Program-made: the position numbers and the translations under genes | Notes under the pieces: model-generated | What the model was told of the DNA's origin: nothing | Database searches by the model: none | The model's input: the letters and a program-made list of their open reading frames with translations, nothing else | Origin: Leptoclinus maculatus | Lineage: Eukaryota; Chordata; Actinopteri; Perciformes; Stichaeidae | DNA: 64,000 bases | Assembly (NCBI GenBank): GCA_032191485.1 | Contig: JAVDOI010000004.1 | Span: 17,733,443-17,797,442 of the forward strand | Direction: 5' to 3' | Part shown: positions 20,695-31,835 of the stretch, piece by piece | Position numbering within the stretch: the stretch's first letter is position 1 | How the letters are laid out: the number at the start of each line of letters is the position of its first letter

Positions 20695-21410
20695 ATATAT
20701 ATTTTTTTAAATAGTTTGTTTCTGGAAAGGACCATGTATAACATTAGAAATTATGAACTAGCATCTGAGGCTAAAATAAATGTTTCTAAATCAAAAATAA
20801 TGGTGTTTTTGGAAAATGGAATTGACACAAACAAATGGGGGTTTAAAATTGTAACTGACGAGAGGAAAATACTGGGTGTTTGGATAGGGAAAGATAGTGG
20901 TAAAGCTAGTGACAGAAACTGGGCTGAAATAATAAAAAAAACTAAAGATATATGCAACTTATGGCAAGCCCGTGGGCTTAACATAAGAGGAAAGGTAATT
21001 GTATCAAATGTTTTGGTTCTGTCCAAAATTAATCATATTTTGGGGTCATGCGAGTTGCCAGTTTGGGCTTTAAATTCGTTAAATAGCATCATATCCTCGT
21101 TTTTGTGGAAGGGGAAGGGTAATATAATTGCTCGCAGGACGTTAATTGCTAAAAAAAGGGAGGGGGGTTTAGATTTAATTGACATTAGTGCCGAAAGAGA
21201 TACGCTTAGATTTTTTAGATCAGAAGAGGCAGCATCCTTGGAGAGATGCCTTGACTGGCCTCCTGGCGGAGTACGGTGAGAGGGGTGTTTACAACTTGTA
21301 TGCCCTCTCTCCCAGAAATGTTGCAGGGGGCTGGCCAGGGTTCTTTCGCGAGGTGCTGGAGGCTTGGGACAAATTTCTGCCCCACCTCAGCTTTCACACC
21401 GTGGAGGGAG
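20695..21410 (+). pseudogene. Diverged LINE ORF2 fragment: post-RT region
   Basis: The sequence continues the ORF2 relative after the lost YADD block: KINVSKSKIMVF, KVIVSNVLVLSKINHIL and FLWKGKGNIIARR match ORF2 residues ~730-870. A frame break near 21230 is followed by a part like GGWPGFFREVLEAWDKF. It is coding remnant only. Confidence 0.75.
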
Positions 21411-21620
21411 TCAAACTTTTTCGGGTCATCCATGATAGGCAGGAGAGAATATGCAGGCTGTGTCTGAAGCCTGCATATTTTCCGTTAGTGCCCGGATTTA
21501 AAATGCTACAGGTGTGGTGGAAGAGGACACTATGCCCGTGAGTGTGGGAGAGAAGAAGAGAATGAGGTTGATAAGTGGAGAGATGAAACATCAGAAGACG
21601 AAGGAGGAGATAGTGCACTG
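21411..21620 (+). pseudogene. Third-lineage ORF1 zinc-knuckle fragment
   Basis: The text reads FRVIHDRQERICRLCLKP, then a short gap, then CYRCGGRGHYAREC and an acidic tail (TSEDEGGDSA). It joins the preceding ORF2 remnant without spacer. It is cut at about 21620 by the next insertion and its continuation may lie at 24812. Confidence 0.7.
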
Positions 21621-22184
21621 TAAACAATTGCTGTTAATTTACAGCCAATTTTCAACATTACTCTACTGTATTCATGTAATACGGTTTTGTACCGTAGTTA
21701 GCAATGCATTGTGGGCTGGCCAATTTGAAGCAACAGCACAGATGCCCAAAACAGTATCCTGTTTTAAATTACAGTACACTACAGTATTTTTGGTAAATTT
21801 GTTCGTGAAGGGACTTTTTCAGAAATGTCATTTAGAAAGCAGTTTTTCCAGAAGAGGATGTACTTCAGATGACATGTACTACACATCAAGAAGTCCTGCT
21901 TCATCTGCATCGATCCGGTTGTCATCTACAAATGAGACGGTAATTAAAAATTATTTTCCTCTCAGTATCTTATTGGTAACGTAGCATTACCAAAAATAGG
22001 GTTTGAAATCAAACTGATGCTCAGCAAGCTGTCTAGCTAGCCAGTCTATGATTTTAAAATGGCACTTATCAATGAGGTTGAGATTCGAATAGCTCAAAAA
22101 TTTATATTTATGTGAATGTTGGAGTAACTGTGTTTAAAAGTACTAACCATTTATCATCTGGGAATTTTCTTCCCTAGCAGTTGT

Positions 22185-22212
22185 TGCTAGCTAGCTAGCT
22201 AGCTAGCTAGCT
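22185..22212. repeat. (GCTA)n microsatellite
   Basis: Seven GCTA tetranucleotides lie in a row within non-coding DNA. GCTA is partly self-complementary, so the tract can pair with itself. Confidence 0.9.
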
Positions 22213-22651
22213 GATAGCCTTTTGTGCCTTGTTAATAGCTTCAAATGCCCAAAAAACATAAAAAAACTTGAAGGTGGTAATAGTGAGGGGATCATTTCAA
22301 GTAGGAAGGTGGTTTATCTTTGAGAGGAGCGTGTGGACTGCACTTTAGTGTTGAATATAAACTGCGGTTTGGTTTAAGATTAGAAATTTCAGCGCGAACA
22401 TTGATACAGGTGGTACAGAAATGTAGCAAGTAATTATACTGGTCTTCTTCTTGACATGTTTTAGCCTAATTACCATGACACCTTATGTTAAAAAACCCGA
22501 AAATACCCCTTTAAGACTACAAAGTGTTCCTAATAGTTTTTCATTACGTCTCCGATATTAAACTATTTTGATTTGACACTTCATTGGTATTAATCCAGAG
22601 AGAGGAACAAAGACCATACGGGGCAAGGTTGTCCCCACGAAGACAGGTGTG

Positions 22652-22693
22652 ATCATCCAGAAGAAGTCTACCATCATCCAGAAGAAGTCTACC
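22652..22693. repeat. 21-bp perfect tandem duplication
   Basis: The unit ATCATCCAGAAGAAGTCTACC occurs twice back to back, possibly a replication slip. I see no gene around it. Confidence 0.9.
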
Positions 22694-24811
22694 ATCATCA
22701 ATACACACGTCTCCTCACTACCGAAGAACCTTCTTGACTTTGAATGGAACTTCGTCTCTCTCTCACACTCCATATCTTGTTTTGACAGACTGACGTTGCT
22801 ACATTAAGCCACAAAAGGCTGTGGTATTATCAGCTTTATAAGCATTGTTATTGTACATTCCCAACTGTAGTTATTTTAATTAATTATTTAGTTTGTTGCT
22901 GTTTTACAGTGGCAACTCTGGAATAAATCTATGGAGACGAACAACGACCAGCAAGGTGATAATCATCTCTACCTGACCCAGAAGATTCCTCTTTGAATAG
23001 TTTAGTTTAGTATGATTATTAGCACCTCTTATGGTGAATAGAGGTGTCAAGATAATAAGAATGTTACCATGGGTTAAAGAGTTGCAATATATTTATCTAT
23101 GAGATGTATTATGTTTACAGGAGGTTTACAGATAGAGGATATTATATATTACAGTATATTGACACATTGAATGTATTAAGCCATATGTATGTATAAGCCA
23201 TAGAAGTATTAAACACTGTAAGAGAAGAAGTATTAAAGGTCAGATAGGGTCAGATTTAGGGAATATTTTAGTGATTTAGGAACATCCTCATGAGACATGA
23301 AGTAAGGAGAGTAGGAGACAGGGAGACAGTGAGACCATAAAAGCAGCAGGAAGGCGGAGGAGACAATGCCAGGATGATGACTTCAAAGGATGTCTCCAGC
23401 TGTGATTGCTGGGAGAAAGGACAGAAGGAGCAGAGAGACGGAGTCGACTTACAGCCAAATGGTTGTAAATAAAGCCAGACATTGATTGGCTCAAGACAGT
23501 AGCCAAGATGATCAATGTATAAGTAACACCGATTGGCTCACCTGCAGTTTTTATGACGATCTGACCTCCCAGTCTTTTCTGCAGAATAAAAGCTTTGTTT
23601 GAGAAAGCAGAGACCAGACCCCACATGATCCCTTCACAGAACCTCCTTAAATGTGAGACCTGAGAGAGTGAGAGTGTGTGGTCTCTGTTCTCGAGAGCAT
23701 TTACTATTGATAGTTAATTCAATTTGCATTTGATATTAAAATACAAGTTTTACTTTTGAAACCGAATTCAGCAACTTATTGGGTGCACATGCGCAGTAGG
23801 TAGTAAACAAAGAACCAGACCAGCACTGCGGCCTTGCAGCTCCATCGGAATATTCTAGCCTTAACAGCTACCTCACAGGAGTCCTTTAAGATGTAAAACA
23901 CGAGCCTATCTAATAATAGTTAGGTAATAGTATAGTATTTTACAAATGTTGCTGATAATGCATATTTTTTAAATGTTTACTGATGTATATTTTCACAGAC
24001 AGCAGAGACTAAATTGCAGTAAATTTAGATATTGGAGACATTTTAAACTGCTTTTTGAGAACATAAATGTACCTCACATGATTTTTTTATAGGTTAAACA
24101 CTTATTTCCTCTGTAATAGTTGCCTTGGTATTCAGCCCAACTGTTTGATTCCAGATCAAGTTCGATTTTGGTAAGATAAGTCACTTATAACAATAATTAG
24201 GAGGAGTTACAACTTATGTGTCAGCTGTTTTCAAGTAAGTTGCAGTCGTTGACATGCAATTTTATAATTTAAATATATTGTCATCGTTTCAGGCAGACAA
24301 TAGGTTTTATTTTGCTACTCAAAATCTTTCTGGATTGTTTCGCTGGGTCAAGTGTTTTTACAGTAGCAGTAATTATGTTGACACTGCCCTGTTAAATAAA
24401 AGTTTGTTTGATTTATATCCAGTCCAAGTTGTTTATTTCTTATGTTGCATCATTTCCATAATAATGCAAATGTCTGTAGCCCACAGAACAATACTATTCT
24501 AATGTTAATTGCATTGCAGATTGATATCTTAGATATTCTAAACTGCTACATTTAGTTATTGTATTATCAATGTTGCCTTTCTACAGTAAACACTGATCAT
24601 TTAAAGTAATCTAACCCCCGAAACAGAATGTTACTGTAAATTCAAATTACAGAAATATACTGCATTCATTTTAACTGTAATAGACCGTGAAATTGTTCAA
24701 CAGTATGACTACTGTAGAATTACAGTATGTTGCTGGCGTCTCTGCTGCCAGTAGTTTACTGTAGATTGAAACAATACAGAAATATACTGTATTCTACTTT
24801 TACAGTAATGG

Positions 24812-25107
24812 GAGCACCTGAGAGGGTGGAAGAAATGGAGGGAGGACAAGGTAGGAACTGTGCACAAGACAATGTGTGTGTGAATGAGTTAAGGGAGATG
24901 TGTATGTGAATAATGGAGGAATCAATACCAGGGGAGTAGCTATTTTAGGAAAAAGGGGAGAAGTTGAGAATGTCAGGATGATGGTGAGTCATAGGGATTA
25001 TTTTTGAGCACCTGGGCAAGGAATTCAAATTGTTGAATGTGTGGTAAAGAATGGATAATTGTGGGTAACTTTTATGTGTGGTGCAGACGACTTGATGCAT
25101 CTGTAGC
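24812..25107 (+). pseudogene. Mutsu/Tx1-like LINE relic: ORF1 tail and endonuclease piece
   Basis: Nucleotide similarity to intact ORF2 is visible: ATTTTTGAGCACCTGGG-AAGGAATTCAAA and GTGTGGTG-AG-C-TGATGCATCTG match 5117-5280 of copy 1. Short deletions break the frame. It may continue the fragment ending at 21620. It ends where a hairpin-rich repeat starts. Confidence 0.75.
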
Positions 25108-25330
25108 TGTGTCTCAATTCAGGGGCTGCATCCTTCGAAGGCTGCATTCGTAGACCAGTTGCGTCACAGCGCGGCAACTAGACTGTCCCAATTCGCATGT
25201 TTGTTGAAGACTCCTTCAAATGCAGCAGACGAATGCAGCCTTCAGCCCCCAGATTCGGAGGACACATCTCATGGATCCTTCGCAGCCCAGCATATCCTGA
25301 GATGCATTGCGTGCCGGTGAAGATTTTATT
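25107..25330. repeat. Foldback-like DNA repeat
   Basis: The repeat begins TAGCTGTGTCTCAATTCAGG. A 15-bp perfect inverted repeat, GAAGGCTGCATTCGT at 25137-25151 and its complement at 25229-25243, is flanked by further pairing GGGGCTG/CAGCCCC. A second copy of the left part is at 33281-33352. It is probably a non-autonomous DNA element common in fish, but I do not know its family. Confidence 0.6.
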
Positions 25331-26338
25331 TGAACCAACATGGCGGCGATTGATGCGAGAGCTGGAGAAGCGGCAGGTTTCACTTTTAAATGTAAGTATT
25401 GGGTTTCAACTCACTCGAATGTCACCGATACTAATGTTAAATCAAAATAAGAGATCTTATAACATCACATGTGTGTTAAAGTGATCCGTTAAGTTACGTG
25501 ACGTTCGTAGCTTATAAGCTAACTAACGTTAGCCGCTGTGCTATTAGCTGCAGCTCGGCTACCTGCATCCGACCGTAGTTAGACTTGTAAAGTAACTTTT
25601 AATAACTTCACTTTAAAACTTCATTGGTTGAATAATATCTTACTGAGTTTGTGACGATTTTACAGATGATTTATACTTCATATCATGTACATAAACGGAC
25701 CAACATGAGCTCAGGTAGACAGGTTGTGAACCTGAAATATTACTTTAAATCCGGTAACGTTATAAACGTTTAGATTACTTGCACTGAATTTGAGTATTTT
25801 GCTGATTCTGTTCTTGTTTTGTTACAGAGAGCCAGGAGCTGAGGGGGAGAACGATGGACAAACATTCAGCAACCGTAGTAGCTTTGAATTAAGACATTAG
25901 TCCATTTGTAATATCTCCATTTGACCATCTTGTACTTAAGGTTACAGTTACATTAGCTCTCATCCTGTACAAAGCCTTTACTAATAGGACAACCAGTAGA
26001 GAGGACAATACACTTCTGATTAGTTATTGTTGCTGTCAAAGAGATGACAGTTGTGATGTCACCTTTTTCTTTTATTTATTTAAATTGAAATAAGACATCC
26101 ATGTAAATGATTTCTGTGTGGATTTGTGTATATTCTGCTGTGTAAAATGTGTCAATCTTCTAAATTTGCATCCCTGTGTGAACATTATTGATAACCGTTT
26201 CTCTTTTCATCATTTTCTCAATTTATTAAAAAATAAAGTATATGCACATGTGTTACTGCAAGTTAATAAACATGTTTGCTGACATTTGTTTTGCTGCTGT
26301 TAATATTAACTGTCTTGATTTTCTCTGCCTTAGGATTG
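25331..26338. other. No gene recognised; AT-rich DNA
   Basis: Reading both strands I find no coding exon, RNA gene or clear mobile element. A stretch around 25500-25860 has moderate GC and candidate splice-like sites but no supporting protein. Confidence 0.4.
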
Positions 26339-26474
<136 letters not shown>

Positions 26475-26639
26475 ATGTTTGTTCTTATCTATCAATGAAC
26501 AAAAAGTTCGGCAATTAGTGTTTGGTAGATTATTTCTCTGTTGTAACAATGCTTCTTGGCAATACATTTTATACCGTTGGAAAGCCTGTTTATTTCCCTT
26601 TTAAACGGTGCCCCATTTGTAAGGAACATGCATTTCTGG

Positions 26640-27726
26640 GATGAGCAGCACAGCTGAGTATGGGTTGCACCCATGAAAAATTTGCCAAATCTTCTCTGCC
26701 AATGCCAAACAGCTTATTCTGCTGTTGCTATTGACTCTTGTTTGGTGGATTGGATGATTGAAGTCTATCAGTAACAAGGAAGAAACAAGACATATTGGCA
26801 ATTTTTTCATTTCTTTTTTTGTCATTTGGAGGATGGAGTTCAGTCCCAGGCTGTGGAGAAATGGGATTGCTATTGGTTGCAGAATCTCATCTCGATATCT
26901 CTCTGCATTGAGATTGCTTCCAATGAAGACAAGCCTCGTTTTTCCAGTGATGGACACTTTCCATCACACTGCCTCCCCCAAAAGGTGTTACTCTATCGGT
27001 GCAGCAATCAGCATAGTGCCCCCCCGGCTTCTCCACACTTTGACCCAACGATCCAACTTCCATAGGCAGAATCTGGACTCATCGCTGAACATAACGCTCC
27101 TCCACATGTTCAGGTTCCAGTGCAGGTGTTGCCGACACCAGCGCAAACGGGCCTTGACGGTGAAGGGCAGTCATGGCAGGCCTCCTGGCAGCCCTATGAG
27201 CCCGGAGATTGGCTGCGTGCAGTCTGTTCCGGATTGTCTGGGCCGAGAGCCGTGTGCCATATTGTCCTGCAAACCTTGACTGCAAATCTGTAGAAGACAG
27301 CCTACGGTTCTTAACTGCTGAAAGGGTGAGGAATTGGGACGCCCTCTTCGCGGTCTGTCTCTGACATCCCCCGTTACATGGAACTTGGCCTTCAGTTTGG
27401 AGATGGTACTAGGGCTCACTCCAAATAAACTTGCTTTTGCAGAACACCAGCTTGAAGTTGCCCCATCGCGCGGTCCTTATCAAGATCAGACAAACGTGGC
27501 ATGGTGATTCTTGGAGCAGACACCAATTGACCACTGTAGCAGGGCCCATGCTCACAGGTGCCGGCAATCAGGTGCCTGATTGGCACCTGATTGCCAGCAC
27601 CTGGGGGTACCGGAAGCTCAAAACGAGAGTCAATAGCAACAGCAGAATAAGCCGTTTGGCATTTGCTGGGAAGATTTGGCAAATTTTGAATGGGTGCAAC
27701 CCACATACTCAGCTGTGCTGCTCATC
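26640..27726 (-). mobile_element. Decayed Tc1-like transposon
   Basis: Inverted ends of roughly 90 bp begin GATGAGCAGCACAGCTGAGT on the left and mirror on the right (ACTCAGCTGTGCTGCTCATC). The inside on the minus strand reads as Tc1-like transposase: MPRLSDLDKDRAMGQLQAG at the N-terminus, SPSTISKLKAKF helix-turn-helix and RDRPRRGRP linker, then SAQTIRNRLHAANLRAH. Frameshifts separate these blocks and the element is shorter (1087 bp) than an autonomous Tc1, so it is inactive. Clear TA flanks were not found. Confidence 0.8.
26827..27660 (-). pseudogene. Tc1-like transposase remnant
   Basis: Read from high to low coordinates, the N-terminal domain starts at about 27570 with MPRLSDLDKDRAMGQ. The second helix-turn-helix part (27171-27419 frame) and a catalytic-domain start (27079-27285 frame) follow in different frames. 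At least two frameshifts are needed, and the DDE region is short and partly lost near 26830-27060. Confidence 0.7.
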
Positions 27727-27891
27727 ATTTTATAATTTTTCTTAAATACACTACATGTATTATAATTTATAAAAATACTTTTCCCATTATCTTATTTTCT
27801 CATTGCACAGCTACTGTCTTTCCTCTGTTGCTCTGCTTCCAGTGCAGCTTTTTTTAAGTAGAGCTTTTATCCAATCAGATTTCACCTCTGT

Positions 27892-28628
27892 GGGCCTTTC
27901 TCAATACCCAAGTTCAAGTACAGAGAACGCAGTACGGACAATTGGAACAGCAGCGTACTTCATGACATCACCACCTCAACCAAGTATTTTTACAATCAAA
28001 CTAAATATGACAACCCTGCTTTTTTCGTTTTCATTTAAAATAAAAAAAAAGGACAGAGACTTCAATACCAGCGGCAAGTTTCAAAAAGACTCGCCGATAT
28101 CAGGCTGTTCTAGGTGCTGGCGGGGTTTACTGCCGAGATCAGGCAGTTCTAGCCGGGTAACATGAGCGCTGAGCCCCCGGTGCTGGTTTACTGCCGGTCC
28201 CGCTAGCAACACCTCACATCTCCGAAATCGTTGGAGCAGATTTTTAAATCAGCTGAATCTTGACAAACCGACCACAGATTTGATGCTTAAACAACTAACT
28301 TCTCGTCTAAAAACATCCTAAAATTACTTTGTGACTTTACAACAGTAGTATTTAGAAAGTTTCAACTTCCAGTTGTGTGATTTCTCCTCTATTGTTTCCT
28401 GTTGCTGGAGTGAAATGTATTCTGGGATATTTGGCTGTCCCAAGTACAGACAAGTCTACTCCGATGCATGCCCGGTAAAATGGGCGGAGCGAGCCACATC
28501 CGGGCATTTGGACCGTGCTTGGCTTGATGTGAACTTTGAATTGGAACAGTACTTGAGCTGAGACTGATGAAGTTTCAAAAGTCCACGAGTTCACAAGTAC
28601 AGAGAAGTACGCATATTGAGAAAGGCCC
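27892..28628. mobile_element. 737-bp non-autonomous DNA transposon with 5-bp target duplication
   Basis: The ends GGGCCTTTCTCAAT and ATTGAGAAAGGCCC are a perfect 14-bp inverted repeat. The direct repeat TCTGT flanks it (27887-27891 and 28629-28633). Near both ends AAGTACAGAGAA recurs. No transposase is encoded. The family is not identified. Confidence 0.85.
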
Positions 28629-28633
28629 TCTGT

Positions 28634-29959
28634 CTCTAGGTAAGAAGAGAGGCCCGAGGCCTGCAGACTCACAAGTGAATCCCTTTGCAGTGTAAGTGAA
28701 TGGGGACGATATTGTTGATTGTCATAGTCTTCAACCAATCAGATCTTTAGTTTGACATGTTGGGCGTATTCTTTGACGTGCCAGAGCCTGCTAGCTAGAC
28801 GTGATTGGTCAGTGGGCTAGCCTGACATGTTGGGCGGTGACAATCCCAATATCTGCTGCCTCTGCCGAGCGGACATTTTGAGCCCTCAAATGCATTAAAA
28901 CGTATTCAAGAAATACAACTGGGGAGGCTCGACTGTCTTCACTGGCGTCCATGAATCGAGAAGGACTTCTTACTGGAACTAAAATGTGGTGCCAGTGTTG
29001 CCAACTTTCTTGCTAAATCTGGCGACTTTCCAAACCCTCATGGCGACTTTTTTTGTCAAAAGCTACTAGCGACAAATCTAGTGACTTTTTCTGGTGTTAT
29101 TGGAGACTTTGCTGGTGTTTTGACTCGGTAACGTTAAAGCACTGCCGTGAACGAGCAGCGGGTGCTGCCGTGAGCCCCTCCGCCTCCCAAAAGCACATAC
29201 AGGCGGGCGGGTACTCTCACAGAAGCCTCGCGCTGCAGTCAGAGCAGAGAGGAGACGCAGTCTCGGCATATTCTCTGCAGTTAGTGTATTTACAGGTGTT
29301 TGCTTAATTTTTACACGAAACAAATAATAACCGTAGCTGTGTTTCAGCTGCAGGACAGCAGTGAAGGCCCAGGTATAAAATGCACGGCCCGCCACTGCAA
29401 ATACCACATATTACGGTAATCAGCATTTCATGTGTCTGACCAAAATACCAAAAAAATAAATTATTCATTTAAATAATTTGTTTTTGTTTTTAACGTGTTT
29501 GTTTGGAATTTCTATATTAAGCACATAATTTAGTTATCGCTACTGAGAATTTAACAAACATAAAAAAAAAGAAAAAAACATGACGTAGATAGGCTTGCAG
29601 TTTTGCAAGGTGTATATTTCAAATTGCATCTCTTACACACATGGAGATAAAGTTGTGAACACCGGCTGAATATCTATTATCAGAATCATTATAACTGTAT
29701 TTTAACTGCTACTGTGTAAAGGGAATACTGCTGTTAAAAAACACCTTATTTGTTTAAAGTGTTTGCAAACCAAATGTTATTGCACTTTTGTTCATATAGC
29801 AGTACTTTTAAAATAAAAGTGCTCAATACACTACTTTTGAATTATTGAATTTTGCGCATAACAATGCGATTAAAAATTGTAATCGTTGCCCAGCACCAAT
29901 TAATATATATGCACTGACTAACGAATGTAAAAGGAGAGTTCTTTAATTAGTTAAGTGAA
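28634..29959. repeat. Unclassified repeat-like DNA
   Basis: No coding sequence is supported. The stretch 28990-29130, with repeated GGCGACTTT phrases, and the end near 29870-29900 (GTAATCGTTGCCCAGCACC, similar to ends of fish hAT-type elements) suggest old DNA-transposon fragments. The ORFs around 29050-29410 overlap on both strands and match nothing I recognise. Confidence 0.4.
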
Positions 29960-30685
29960 TGCAATGTAAATACAATTATTATGAGCGACTTTAATGTCAC
30001 GTTAGGAGAAAAAGACGTATAAAAAAATAACCCTTTTAAAAATTATGCAAGCAGAGAAATAATGAAGAAGGTAATGTTGTAGATACAAAATGCCAAAACA
30101 ATATGAGGTGATGATGCAAAAAATGATGGAAAAGGAGCGCCTCGTGGATGGAGTAAAGATTAAACAGTGCAGGATTTTGGTGAAAGAGATACAAAATGCT
30201 GAACTGGTGTTGTCTTTTCTTGCACTGCCTATATACAGTATATTGTAAGGGGCTGAGGTCCAGGGTAATTATACGCAGAATTTCTTTACCTTATTCTAAT
30301 GTTCCTTTTTTAACAGCTGCTGAAGTTCATATTATGAGCTTACTAGAGAACATAAAACACCAGCAAGAGTAGGATACGGGTAGAATCTGGTCTGGATCTT
30401 TGACGCGTATCCGTTCCAGATCCATCCCACTATGCAAGTGGACTCCGATCCGGACCCGTTTTGCAGATCTGTTCCGGAGCCTATGATACCTCCAGGGCGG
30501 ATCCAGAGCGGAGTCAGTTTGCTATCTGGGTTAATAGTGGAAGATTTGAATGTGTGGTGCACGAGACTCGATGCATCAAACAGTGCAAGCTAGACTCGAT
30601 GCATCAAGAAGCACATTAAATGACATGATGCAGAGGGAGGAGTTTGTAGATGCCTGAAGGCAGGAAAACCCTTACATGAGAGAAT
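29960..30685 (+). pseudogene. Tx1/Mutsu-like LINE relic, left part
   Basis: Around 30100-30230 the translation MMEKERLVDGVKI followed by VKEIQNAELVLSFLALP resembles ORF1 (KDRLMEGFKVG, AKEITKDELIVSFLNLP). Around 30537-30660 DLNVWCTRLDAS and LNDMMQREEFVDA resemble the ORF2 endonuclease (DFNVWCGRLDAS, LKEVMRANGLVDV). The order and strand agree with an old element interrupted at 30685 by a transposon. Many stops are present. Confidence 0.7.
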
Positions 30686-31835
30686 CATACCTGCAAACTC
30701 ATAAGGGGTGAAAAAGGTGACAAGCCCGAAACCCTGTCGAGGGGGTGCTGGTGGCATGCATTGTCATTTTAAATATGATCTTTAAAGTAGCATTCTGGTG
30801 TACTCTGAGAATAACATTAAGTGATAAGACCATATTTACTTTAAGCAAAAGAATAATTTATTATTCAGTTATTTATCACTACTTCAGCTCGAGTTGAACA
30901 GCTGGCTAGTTAGCTTCTTTCTTTTTTTTTTAAATAAATATTATTAACAACCTTTATTTAGACAAAATCCATTTAGACCTCGGTCTCATTTTCAAAAGTT
31001 TTAGTCAAATAAAAACAAAGATAGCAAGAGTAGCGAGAACCATCGCCTGCAAATAAAGTAATTAGTTCTCATTGAACCCTGTTACTGTATAGCTTAATAT
31101 TAACTTCCACTGTACAGCTGTTAGAATAGTGGCCTATCTTCTATTTGCAATTAATATGCATTCAATCCAGTTATATTATTTAAATTAAAATGATAATCTA
31201 CTCTGGCTGTGGTCATTACAGTGAACAGTGTTGGTCAGTGTGATGAGAGGGCACGTGAGCCCTTGTTGCTGTATTTTATCTCCTTGGAGCAGAGGCTGCA
31301 TTCAGCATACCCTGCCTCATCAATGTATTTAAAACACTGTGACAGCAGGAAGCTGTACTCACGTCTGTTTAGACCTCAGCCCTGCCCTGAAGCTCTTTGA
31401 CCTCTTCATCTCATCAGTATCTGGGCCTTTCATTCAGCAACCAGATCCGCCGGTGTTCTGGTTTAATGTTAACGAGTGGCCGCGTGAACTGAACCGGAAC
31501 ACGGGGGGGGGCTTCATGTTTCATCACGTTACGTTTTTTCCTCCTAAATCGCGATAATGACGAACGTTAAAAGTCAACAGAGTTCCGCATGCAGTGGACG
31601 TTAGCCTTAACTCAGCAAGTCTGAACGATAACGGAACTTGAACTTTAACGGAGGGAAGTGAAGCCGGTGATTGGCCAAGACTCGACACATCAAAGATGTT
31701 TTATTGCTAAGTAACGCTGGCTGCCCCCCCCCCCCAAAAAAAAAACCCTCTACAGATCTACACGATTCACGTGGATGACATATTTTTGATTCAAAACGGC
31801 GAATTTCGCCGAAAAGCGACAAGTTTGCAGGTATG
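30686..31835 (-). mobile_element. 1150-bp BED-finger DNA element, copy A, with 6-bp target duplication
   Basis: Ends CATACCTGCAAAC and GTTTGCAGGTATG are inverted, and GAGAAT flanks both sides (30680-30685 and 31836-31841). It splits a LINE ORF2 relic: the reading RQENP before it continues as RRQMVMG-LKQ-RIDL after it. On the minus strand around 31240-31330 a finger-like CSLCSKEI segment can be read by comparison with copy B. Copy A lacks about 165 bp present in copy B at 55760-55925. A C-run then A-run lies at 31725-31744. Confidence 0.75.

Larger units (their letters stand above)
17481..21620 (+). mobile_element. Mosaic Mutsu/Tx1-like LINE, copy 3 (decayed)
   Basis: Positions 17481 to about 18283 match copies 1 and 2 closely (5' UTR plus the first half of ORF1). 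At the junction near 18283 the sequence switches to a clearly diverged relative that goes back to an earlier ORF1 position (MELCGAFLACRV) and passes the RRM and zinc-knuckle region again with stops. It then continues into a broken endonuclease (18833-19255) and reverse transcriptase (19655-21240). Near 21411 it jumps again into ORF1-type zinc-knuckle sequence (CYRCGGRGHYAREC). Three lineages are joined in one orientation. No poly(A) tail or 5S 3' half follows. Confidence 0.85.
21622..24811. mobile_element. 3.2-kb insertion with ACTGTAA-type ends, internal content mostly unrecognised
   Basis: The left end (CTGTAAAC, then CTGTTAATTTACAG) and the right end (repeated TACTGTA motifs ending TTTTACAGT) are inverted in character and resemble common fish short DNA elements. 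Tx1-like ORF1 tail sequence stops at the left end and Tx1-like ORF1/ORF2 sequence resumes at the right end. The interior has no convincing coding sequence. It contains a GCTA run (about 22185-22212), a 21-bp duplication at 22652-22693, and an LTR-like segment around 23046-23790 with AATAAA at 23585. The boundaries are approximate. Confidence 0.45.

Noticed and set aside
29053..29407. Overlapping ORFs on both strands (84 and 109 residues)
   Set aside because: No motif, and the DNA around looks like decayed repeats.
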